A DNA stretch of 11,388 nucleotides, taken from an uncultured Bacteroidales bacterium (GTDB lineage: Bacteria > Bacteroidota > Bacteroidia > Bacteroidales > UBA932). Position 1 is the stretch's first letter. Each line of letters starts with the position of its first letter. Below the pieces are notes generated by a model that ran no database searches, was not told where the DNA came from, and worked only from the letters and a program-made list of their open reading frames with translations. Shown in pieces: positions 1 through 7,400 of this stretch. The DNA lies in the NCBI GenBank assembly GCA_900322025.1, contig ONYJ01000064.1, forward strand, positions 1 through 11,388, in the 5' to 3' direction. The translations under genes were made by a program, and so were the position numbers.

Positions 1-1526
1 CCTTCTGCACTGAATGTGGGATATTTAAGAGAATCTGCCCCGAAGGATTTTGCATCTACGCTATGTATAAAAGAATGCATTGCGGCATTGCCTTCTTTGT
101 CTGAAGAATTAACATATCTTACAGTAAACAGCATAGGCATGCCTTCTATCTCAACCATTTGCGGCAGGCGTTCATACTCACTGCCCGGATATTCATCCAC
201 TACTCCCGTTTTATGATCTATGTAACATATAGAAAAAACGGAATGCTGGCTCCAGCGTGGGTCTGTTGTATATTCGCTCCAGTATATTTTGCCATCGTAA
301 TAAGAAGACGGATCAAAGTCGTAATTAAACGGACGTATCAACTTTTCTTTCCAAACAGGAGAAGACTTGGAGGTGGAATCTAAAGAGATAAGCACAAAGT
401 ACCCCGGCGTGGCATACCCCTGCACCAAGGCAACAACCGAATCTTTTCCCACCGCCTCTAAGTGCTTGTATTCAGAATAATATCCTTGCCTTACGCCTGT
501 TCTGCCGATAGGGTTGGCTATCATAGATTCAGATGGATTAAGGCCGGATGCCGATATTGCAGTACGCACAGAATCTAAAAGAGCCACCATTCTGCTATTG
601 GTATTAAGCCTATGGAACTGCTGCAAAAGACTGTCTCTTATATACTCTCTATGAGTATGACCGCTATACTTCTTGAAGGCAGAGGCCACCACATTAAAAT
701 TCAAGAAATGATTAGCCTCATAGTTCAGAATTTTGTGAGCAAGATCTGCATCTTTACTACGATAACGAGCTATAGAATTTATCATATAACCCACATCGTA
801 TGCACTTGGAGAAAAGGCTTTTACAGAGCCAAACCTCCAACGGTCCCAACTCCTGTTCTTACCATAGAAATAGTTGTCGGAAGAAGCCGAGCTATCAGAA
901 ACATTTTCCGGAATTATAGTTCTGAGGCTATTGTTAAGGAAGAAACCACTTCTGCCACGCCCTCCCTTAGTCATCTGAGTTTCTGCCACAACAGCATCTC
1001 CTTCCAAAAACCATTTAGAAGGATATATCCCAGAGGCTCCCCCTATTACCTGATCTCCAAAGAGCCAATACAAAACCTTAAAAAAGCCTCTATTAAAATG
1101 CGCTATTTGCCACGCATGCCTTCCTTCGTGAGTTGTAAGAGATAAATCCCATGGTTCTGTAGATATAAAATCCAAGGATGGGGTTGCATAAAAATCTATC
1201 TGCCGCGGAGCCCATACAGTAAATCCGTTGCTTGCAGAATTAAATGTATGCAAAACCATAGGAAATTTTTTAGGAAGACCATAGTTGTATCTTACTGAGT
1301 CTGCATATATACCATAAGCCAGCTCCATCTTCCTAAGATAACTCTTAGCAAGTTTTGCCTCCTGAAAATTATCGGGATAAATAATCTGAAAATTGGGGCT
1401 GGACATGGTACGCCACCTAATGGTAGATTTTTCGCTACCTATATCGTAATACTGCCCAAAAGAAGATGCCGACAGAAACAGCTGAACAAGAGTCAGTATC
1501 AGAAATTTTATTCTATTCTTTTTCAT
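1..1526 (-). CDS. Secreted HEXXH zinc metalloprotease with C-terminal beta-propeller-like region (partial, C-terminus off the window)
   Basis: Reading the minus strand from ATG at 1526 gives an uninterrupted frame of 508 codons that leaves the window at position 1, so the C-terminus is missing. Residues 1-24 form a signal peptide (MKKN basic start, hydrophobic stretch, then SASSFGQ), so the product is exported to the periplasm, cell surface or medium. HEGRH at residues 133-137 is a zinc-binding HEXXH motif. WFLEGDAVVAE at 172-182 resembles the third-ligand region of gluzincin peptidases (WxxEGxA), with Glu175 the likely third ligand. From about residue 330 the sequence changes to short beta-rich stretches such as DGKIYWSEY, resembling PD40/TolB-like propeller blades. 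Family knowledge: Bacteroidota encode uncharacterised proteins of this shape. Peptidase activity is inferred from the motifs, and the substrate is unknown. The gene is divergent from the phosphate cotransporter and has a matching promoter just upstream. The call as a secreted metalloprotease-like protein is firm; the propeller part is less so. Confidence 0.85.
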   Translation of the reverse strand, partial: MKKNRIKFLILTLVQLFLSASSFGQYYDIGSEKSTIRWRTMSSPNFQIIYPDNFQEAKLAKSYLRKMELAYGIYADSVRYNYGLPKKFPMVLHTFNSASNGFTVWAPRQIDFYATPSLDFISTEPWDLSLTTHEGRHAWQIAHFNRGFFKVLYWLFGDQVIGGASGIYPSKWFLEGDAVVAETQMTKGGRGRSGFFLNNSLRTIIPENVSDSSASSDNYFYGKNRSWDRWRFGSVKAFSPSAYDVGYMINSIARYRSKDADLAHKILNYEANHFLNFNVVASAFKKYSGHTHREYIRDSLLQQFHRLNTNSRMVALLDSVRTAISASGLNPSESMIANPIGRTGVRQGYYSEYKHLEAVGKDSVVALVQGYATPGYFVLISLDSTSKSSPVWKEKLIRPFNYDFDPSSYYDGKIYWSEYTTDPRWSQHSVFSICYIDHKTGVVDEYPGSEYERLPQMVEIEGMPMLFTVRYVNSSDKEGNAAMHSFIHSVDAKSFGADSLKYPTFSAE

Positions 1527-1548
1527 TTACAAGCGCTATTTTTCGCGC

Positions 1549-1581
1549 CAAAAATAATAGTTTTTGTTTTTATTACTCAAG
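1549..1581 (-). promoter_or_regulatory. Bacteroidota-type promoter for the metalloprotease gene
   Basis: On the minus strand a TATTTTTG box (1556-1549) matches the Bacteroidota -7 consensus TAnnTTTG exactly. CTTG (1581-1578), one base off the -33 TTTG, lies 21 nt upstream. Predicted transcription start is around 1544, giving a leader under 20 nt before the ATG at 1526. Poly-T tracts are common here, so a chance match to the -7 box alone is possible. Confidence 0.5.
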
Positions 1582-1590
1582 TATTACATC

Positions 1591-1598
1591 TATTTTTG
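1591..1598 (+). promoter_or_regulatory. Possible -7 promoter box for the phosphate cotransporter gene
   Basis: TATTTTTG on the plus strand matches TAnnTTTG exactly. The nearest TTTG upstream (1563-1566) is 24 nt away, longer than the usual 19-21 nt. The box ends only 5 nt before the ATG at 1604, so a transcript from here would be leaderless or would use the in-frame ATG at 1616. The sequence is T-rich, so the call is weak. Confidence 0.3.
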
Positions 1599-1603
1599 CA
1601 CCG

Positions 1604-3292
1604 ATGAATATAGCAATGTCTATACTGAAACTATTAGGCTCTTTAGCCTTGTTCCTTTTTGGAATGAGTCTGATGAGCGAGAACCTGCAAAAAGTAGCAG
1701 GAGACAAACTGAGAAGTTTTTTGGCCATGATGACCTCCAACGCTTTCAAGAGGGTGCTCACCGGCCTTACCGTAACGGCTTGTATCCAATCTTCTGCGGC
1801 CACAACTCTGATGGTTGTGAGCTTTGTGAATGCAGGTCTTCTCACTTTGGCGCAATCTGTAGGGGTTATTATGGGTGCCAATATCGGCACTACTGTTTCT
1901 GCTTGGCTTTTTGCGTTGATAGGTTTTTCCGGAGGGGTGGCAACCATTGCAGTTCCTCTTATTGCAGCAGGATTTGTTATCACTATGGGAAAGAGCAAAA
2001 AGCGAAAGTCTCTTGGCCTCATGGTTATGGGATTCGCTATTATGTTCTTAGGGCTCAGTATGGTGCAAACTTCTGTAGATCCTGTCATCTTGGAAAAAAC
2101 CAAGGAACTCATAAACGGGTGGAGCAGATTTGGTTTCTGGAGTGTATTGCTCTGTGTTCTCATAGGAACTGCCATTACCATTATGCTACAGTCTTCTGCG
2201 GCCACAATGGCACTTACCCTTATGATGTGTTCCAACGGTCTTAACTTTGAACTTGGAGCGGCTTTGGTTCTGGGAGAAAACATAGGCACAACACTTACTG
2301 CCAACATGGCTGCCTCTGTAGCCAACATTTCGGCAAGAAGGGCTGCGGCCGGACATGCTTTCTTCAATCTGTTTGGCGTATTATGGGTACTACTTCTCTA
2401 CCATCCTTTCCTTTGGGTGGTTTCTAGGATAATAATGGCCGTTGGGTTGGATAATCCTTTAGCTTCCGGAGCTTCCACCTTCTCTATACTTTGCTCCATA
2501 GCAATGGTTCATACCTTGTTTAATATAAGCAATACCTGCATACTCGTTGGCTTTACAAACAAGATAGTAAAGTTTGTTACCAGAATACTCCCCGGCAAAG
2601 CGGAAGAAGAGCAATACAGGCTGCAATACATACACGCCGGGCCACTATCTACAGCCGAACTTTCTCTTGGACAGGCCAAAGGAGAAATTCTGCACTTTTT
2701 GCAAATATGCAGAGAGCAATACGAGCTGGCGAGAGAAAGCATAAATACAACAGACCCGGAAAAGTTCGATCAGCTATATCATAAATTAGAACGCTATGAA
2801 GAAATTACAGACAAGATAGAGTTTGATATTGCTAAGTACCTCAACGAACTTTCCGAATGGGATTTATCAGAAGAATCTGCCAGAAGAATACAAGCCATGT
2901 TTAAGGTTATAAGTGAGTTAGAGAGCATTGGAGACAGCGGCTTCAATTTTGGAAGAATACTTCAAAGACGCAATATCCACAACGCTTCTTTCAGTCAAGA
3001 CATGATTACTCGTTTAGGCTTCATGATGGATTTGCTGTTCAAGGGTTTTGATGTAATGCAAAAAAATATAGAACTAGGCTACGAAAATATTACCGATATA
3101 TCCAACGCCCAAGATGTGGAGCAAGAAATCAACGAATACCGTAACAATCTGAAAGAAGAACACTTACTTAATTTGGAAAACAACACATACAATTATTTAA
3201 CAGGAGTTTACTACATGGATATGATTAACGAGTGTGAACATGTAGGAGACTTTATGATAAACATTTCAGAAGCTATAATTGAAATAAAGTAA
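1604..3292 (+). CDS. Na+/phosphate cotransporter family protein with C-terminal PhoU-like domain
   Basis: Inner-membrane protein predicted to take up inorganic phosphate with sodium. From ATG 1604 it is 562 residues, a usual length for the fused NptA/PhoU-type proteins of Bacteroidota. The first ~330 residues are strongly hydrophobic and contain the internal duplication typical of the Na_Pi_cotrans family: QSSAAT at 62-67 and again at 196-201, and GANIGTT at 91-97 matched by GENIGTT at 224-230. Residues ~354-562 are charged and helical, fitting a cytoplasmic PhoU-like regulatory domain. The frame is open back to 1466, but that extension would overlap the divergent metalloprotease gene and both promoters and adds a non-membrane leader, so it is rejected. 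ATG 1616 (MSILKLLGSL) is an equally good start and would suit a promoter at 1591-1598. The transported ion is inferred from the family, and some relatives have no proven transport activity. Confidence 0.9.
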   Translation: MNIAMSILKLLGSLALFLFGMSLMSENLQKVAGDKLRSFLAMMTSNAFKRVLTGLTVTACIQSSAATTLMVVSFVNAGLLTLAQSVGVIMGANIGTTVSAWLFALIGFSGGVATIAVPLIAAGFVITMGKSKKRKSLGLMVMGFAIMFLGLSMVQTSVDPVILEKTKELINGWSRFGFWSVLLCVLIGTAITIMLQSSAATMALTLMMCSNGLNFELGAALVLGENIGTTLTANMAASVANISARRAAAGHAFFNLFGVLWVLLLYHPFLWVVSRIIMAVGLDNPLASGASTFSILCSIAMVHTLFNISNTCILVGFTNKIVKFVTRILPGKAEEEQYRLQYIHAGPLSTAELSLGQAKGEILHFLQICREQYELARESINTTDPEKFDQLYHKLERYEEITDKIEFDIAKYLNELSEWDLSEESARRIQAMFKVISELESIGDSGFNFGRILQRRNIHNASFSQDMITRLGFMMDLLFKGFDVMQKNIELGYENITDISNAQDVEQEINEYRNNLKEEHLLNLENNTYNYLTGVYYMDMINECEHVGDFMINISEAIIEIK

Positions 3293-3349
3293 TCAGACTA
3301 TTACTTCTCCCGAATCTGCTTCCGCCACAATATACTATGAAAAGCCGCA

Positions 3350-4324
3350 TCAAAACGCCACCTTTATGCCGGTCAAAGCTTTTAGAATACGCCCAAGCGA
3401 AGCATCTTTTACAATAACCTTCTTTTCTGCATCTAAAAGATATAAGCTTGGCGAAGCCCTAATTGTATAGATAGTTCCGTTATTGAGCTCTCCTTCTTTG
3501 GAGTAGGCATATATCCAGTCGGCAGGATAGTCTGTGCGTTTTTCGCTCCATAAAATACTCTTGTCGCTTGGCGATACCGCCAAAACTTTCAACACTCCCA
3601 TTCCCACAAGGTTCAATATCACATCTGAACTCTTCATCTGCTCTAAAGCTTGACGGCAGTTAGAGCAATCCGGCTCGTTGAAGAATATAAGAAGATACTC
3701 CGATTTGATTGAATGCATATTAGCAGAGCCCCTGCTTGTTACATACACAAAATCTGCAGCTATGCTTCCCACTCTGTTTTTATTACAGATTTCCAACTGA
3801 TATCTGTAAGATTCTTTTACTTTAGACGGTATTGCAGAACATCTTTGTATTCCTTCAAGCACAGGAAGATACAATTCATCATTCATCATAGGCGAATGTG
3901 CGTCAAACAAAGTTTTTTCTGCACACTGCACAAATTCTCCAAAGAACGGTGAGTAGCCATCTTCCGCCATTTTCACTCCTTCCCCTACAACCTTTGTAAT
4001 ACAAGCCTTTGCAAGACTATCTTCTACAGCACCTAATGCAGCTATATAACCATGAAAAGACTCTTGAAATATTTTACGGCTGACTCCGAGAATTACCGTA
4101 TCTGCGGCAGGGCTTAGCCTAAGCAGACGATCCACACTCAGAAAATTATCCCAGTAATGTTCAGCTGCATACTCGGCTGCCAACCTGTTATCTGATGCTA
4201 TTAGGGCAGGAATCTTTACAAAAGGAAAAACATTTGTCTGATATGGAACGCCGCCGTTCCTTGTGGAATTGTTGCAACTAAGCAGGACAAACATTGTCGC
4301 AATTATAGCAACAAAAGATTTCAT
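3350..4324 (-). CDS. DUF5106-like lipoprotein with thioredoxin-fold (TlpA-like) CxxC domain
   Basis: Protein of 324 residues starting at ATG 4324. The start is chosen because MKSFVAIIATMFVLLSC is a typical lipoprotein signal peptide with LLSC as lipobox and Cys17 as the lipidated residue; the open frame upstream runs through a tRNA gene and is not coding. Residues ~33-185 resemble the DUF5106 region of Bacteroidota lipoproteins (FPFVKIPALI... EHYWDNF). Residues ~190-324 form a thioredoxin-like domain: the strand YLLIFFNEPDC leads into Cys220-Ser-Asn-Cys223, and RASPSLYLLD at 289-298 supplies the expected cis-proline loop (Pro292). It is probably membrane-anchored in the periplasm and acts on thiols or disulfides, but its partner is unknown. 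The ATG lies 14 nt after the 3' end of tRNA-Gln on the same strand, so it is probably cotranscribed with the tRNA. It converges on the phosphate cotransporter gene across a 57-nt gap where no clear hairpin terminator was seen. Confidence 0.85.
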   Translation of the reverse strand: MKSFVAIIATMFVLLSCNNSTRNGGVPYQTNVFPFVKIPALIASDNRLAAEYAAEHYWDNFLSVDRLLRLSPAADTVILGVSRKIFQESFHGYIAALGAVEDSLAKACITKVVGEGVKMAEDGYSPFFGEFVQCAEKTLFDAHSPMMNDELYLPVLEGIQRCSAIPSKVKESYRYQLEICNKNRVGSIAADFVYVTSRGSANMHSIKSEYLLIFFNEPDCSNCRQALEQMKSSDVILNLVGMGVLKVLAVSPSDKSILWSEKRTDYPADWIYAYSKEGELNNGTIYTIRASPSLYLLDAEKKVIVKDASLGRILKALTGIKVAF

Positions 4325-4338
4325 AAAACTTGGATTTG

Positions 4339-4409
4339 TTGAGATACCAGGACTCGAACCTGGACAAACAGAACCAAAATCTGTTGTGCTACCATTACAC
4401 CATATCTCA
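4339..4409 (-). tRNA. tRNA-Gln (UUG anticodon)
   Basis: The minus strand folds as a 71-nt tRNA. The acceptor stem TGAGATA pairs perfectly with TATCTCA, followed by discriminator A. The D-arm contains TAATGGTAG, the anticodon stem ACAGA/TCTGT encloses loop TTTTGGT with anticodon TTG, the variable loop is TTGT, and the T-arm is CCAGG-TTCGAGT-CCTGG. The anticodon UUG reads CAA (and CAG by wobble) as glutamine. The 3' CCA is not encoded: the sequence after the discriminator is CAA. It lies just upstream of a lipoprotein gene on the same strand. Confidence 0.96.
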
Positions 4410-4422
4410 ATATTCTGCAGAA

Positions 4423-4459
4423 CAAAATATCTTAAATTCTGCTGCAGGGGGCAAAGGTA
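4423..4459 (-). promoter_or_regulatory. Promoter region for tRNA-Gln and the downstream lipoprotein gene
   Basis: On the minus strand TACCTTTG (4459-4452) matches the Bacteroidota -7 consensus TAnnTTTG exactly and sits just after a run of nine Ts, a common promoter context in this order. No clear -33 TTTG lies 19-21 nt upstream. Alternatively TTTG (4455-4452) acts as a -33 element 22 nt before an imperfect TATTTTG (4429-4423), which would start transcription a few nt before the mature tRNA end. Both readings direct transcription into the tRNA at 4409. Confidence 0.45.
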
Positions 4460-4476
4460 ATAAAAAAAAATTTCTA

Positions 4477-7400
4477 TTAGTAACTCCAACCTCCGGCTAT
4501 GTTGTCTCGCCCTATTGCCGTGCAATTTTTACCAATTGCCTTATTACCCGAACCGGCTATGTAGTTATAGTTGCCAAGAGCAACATTGCCAAAGCCATGT
4601 CCCCACCCGCCTCCGATGGCTATATTAGGAGAAGAATAGCGTATAACATTGCCATAGCCTATATTATAGTTTAACTCAGTTGTTCCGCCTTCTGCACCAC
4701 TCTGCTGAGTTATCCTAACTACTGTGGTATTTAGAGATACAGGCTGAGAGACAAGTACATATACAGTTCTGCTACCAGACGAAAGAGCATCTACCGTAAA
4801 ACCTATATTATTGAAGTTAGAACCGGCATTTATGGCATCGAGTAAAGCCTGCCCTGCTGAATAGCTGCCTGAGATATTCATAGAACCGCCAACTCCGGAA
4901 GTGGCATCAAAATGTATCCAACTCGGAGGAGTTTGGGTATAATTGCTGCCATCTGAAGAAAAACTCAGAATCCAGGAGGCTGTATTATGATAAGTGAAAG
5001 AATACAACCCACCGCTGTTAGTCATATTTGTTCTGCAACAAACTATTTTCAGATTTCCACTACCTCCAGACAAAGAGAACTGAGTTGGATAGCAGCCTAC
5101 TGTCAGAGTTCCGCTTTCTGCATCTGCAGCTCCGGAATCAGACCAATCAAAACTATCTTTTACAGGCCGCACCGGCAACCCATAGCCCTTAGCATCAGTA
5201 CTATATGCTGTATTAATATTAGTCTCAGAAAAACACAAGTCAAAAATAGTACTAATATTACTGGGAGTGGCAGACGGATAATAGGCCCAACTCCCTATTG
5301 CTACCAAGTTACCGTTTCCTATATTTCTATACCCACTTGCTCTATAGAAAATCGTTTTGTCGCCCCCGTTGATTCCATTGTAGAAATACCAACCGTTATC
5401 CCAAGCAGAAGCATTAATAGTTGAGTAGGTTGTTACTGTATTTATCCATGCGTTTGATGGAGGCATACAGAACCCGGTTGGAGATGGATCATAAACAGTC
5501 TTGATTGTTGGATTATCAGTTTCTACGGTTAGAGTATTGTTGGCACTCCACAAGTTTAAATATTTATTATCCATCGTAGCACTGCTATTAAACTTGTGCG
5601 GATTTTGAATATATGATGATATGTTGGTACCTAAGTTCTGAATACCCCATACCGCAGGATAGTGTGCATGATCGGCTGGAGAAGCCAACGAGCCATTGTA
5701 TGGAAGTTGAGGGTCTTTTCTGCCCCACTGATAGAACGGAGAATAGCCGTCTCCTACATTTATCCAGCCCAAATCTACAGGCATAAAATAATAAGTTCTA
5801 CCGCCCTGCCCCAACACATCTATCGGAGTTAGGTCTTGATCTGTAACCCATATATGCCAGCTCCACATAATTGTTCCCGATGAGTTCTTTACCGCTATAA
5901 CAGCATTGCCTTTTTTCAAAGGAGAATCGGAGACTTTGAAAGTTACATATTTACGCTGAGTTCCTGCCACATCTACATCCCTAAGAGCTACTCCTGTTAC
6001 CATATTCTCATTGTCTTGCCATACAATAGAAGCTGAGGATATTTGGTATTTAGATTCTATCCAAGGATCTTGGCTGTCGTTTCCTGTATAGATGGCTGCA
6101 CCCGCATGGTCTAAGAAGTTTGTAAGGACATTCGCATTTGAACTTATTGTTGAGCGATAGGCATTAACATTGGTAGTTCCCTCCTTGATGGCATTTCCAT
6201 ATACGCAAGGTAGCATATACTCCCCCTTCTGGCTTACAACATAGCAGTTTGCGGTATTCATGGCAGAAGGATTGCCGTGTATATCTTGCTTAGAAAGATC
6301 TGTAGGCAGCGGAGCCGGCACAAACCTCACAAGACGCACAGGATGAGCACTGGCTCTAACATCTGAAACATTCATGCTTGTAACTTGTGCACTACTTGTA
6401 TAGTGCTCTGAGAGAGTAGAAAGCATGCGTACTAAGAAGTTGGCTCCTTCTGGCGTAGAACTCCAGTAGAGGTAACTATGAGGGTTTGCATTCATGCTCA
6501 CATTAACGGAGGCGTTGTTGCGATAACCCGCTATTGGCAAAAATACAGCTCCCGCCTCTTCCATAGAAGCCCAAGAAGAAGCATCATAAACATTGGCAGT
6601 ATAAACACTTGCGCTCGCCGAAAAAGTACACCCTTGTGGCAGAACCCAATCATCCGGAAGCAGTATAAGCCCTCTTACCCCACATACTGTACCCAAAGAA
6701 CGCAAGTTTGCACAATTATTACGCCCGGTAACAACATACCTCCAATGGCTTTCCGTAGGAGTAAACCAGTATGAGCCCAGAGTGGTGCTCAGTAAAGGAT
6801 TTGTTCCCCATTCCACATATGCTCCATCTATAAAATCGTTCCAAACATTGGCATTGTTTTCTGTGCATAAACCCCAGCGTACTCCTGTGCCAAAAGTAGG
6901 CTCTATGCTCCATGTAAACAAATCCATATAGTCTTTATTGGCCGAAGTGAATCCGTTGGTGTAATCAAAGTTTGAGCCTATAATCTCATATTGGTGCGGA
7001 GCAAAACGCCAAGCGGCTGCACTTCCCGGTGCATTAGGCATTGCCTGCAGATTACCCGGAGAAAAATATACCTTATCCGAAGCAGAAACACTGAAGGCAC
7101 GCTCCGTATATTTACTCGGCACATCTATTGTCTGAGGAACGGATACATTTGTGATTGTAAGTTTACCTGCGGCTGGAAGTTCCAAGAACTGTCCGTTTTT
7201 ATTCAGTTTAAGACTGCGCTTAACGGCATTCCCGTCTATGACCATATCCAATTCTATAGTAAGCTCATCGGCAGATGTTATTTCTCTTGGAGCTGAAAGC
7301 ATTACAAAGCACAGAGGTTCTGTGGCAGAAAGCGATACTCCGGATGTTATATCTGCACCGTTTTGGTCTTTGAAAGACAATTCCACACTTTCAGAGAAAT

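Noticed and set aside
612..1145. 177-codon plus-strand open frame opposite the metalloprotease gene.
   Set aside because: Its translation is low-complexity and lacks family features, whereas the opposite strand encodes a continuous protein with signal peptide and HEXXH motif.
1466..1603. N-terminal extension of the phosphate cotransporter to ATG 1466.
   Set aside because: It would overlap the start and promoter of the divergent metalloprotease gene and adds 46 residues unlike the family. The membrane domain begins right after ATG 1604/1616.
1573..2367. 264-codon antisense open frame inside the phosphate cotransporter gene.
   Set aside because: It is an antisense shadow of a membrane protein with strong codon bias. 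The plus strand carries the duplicated QSSAA family motifs.
3293..3349. Bidirectional terminator between the convergent phosphate cotransporter and lipoprotein genes.
   Set aside because: No stable inverted repeat followed by a T-run was found in the 57-nt gap.
4325..4525. N-terminal extension of the thioredoxin lipoprotein through the tRNA region.
   Set aside because: This stretch contains the complete tRNA-Gln gene, and the lipoprotein signal peptide begins exactly at ATG 4324.
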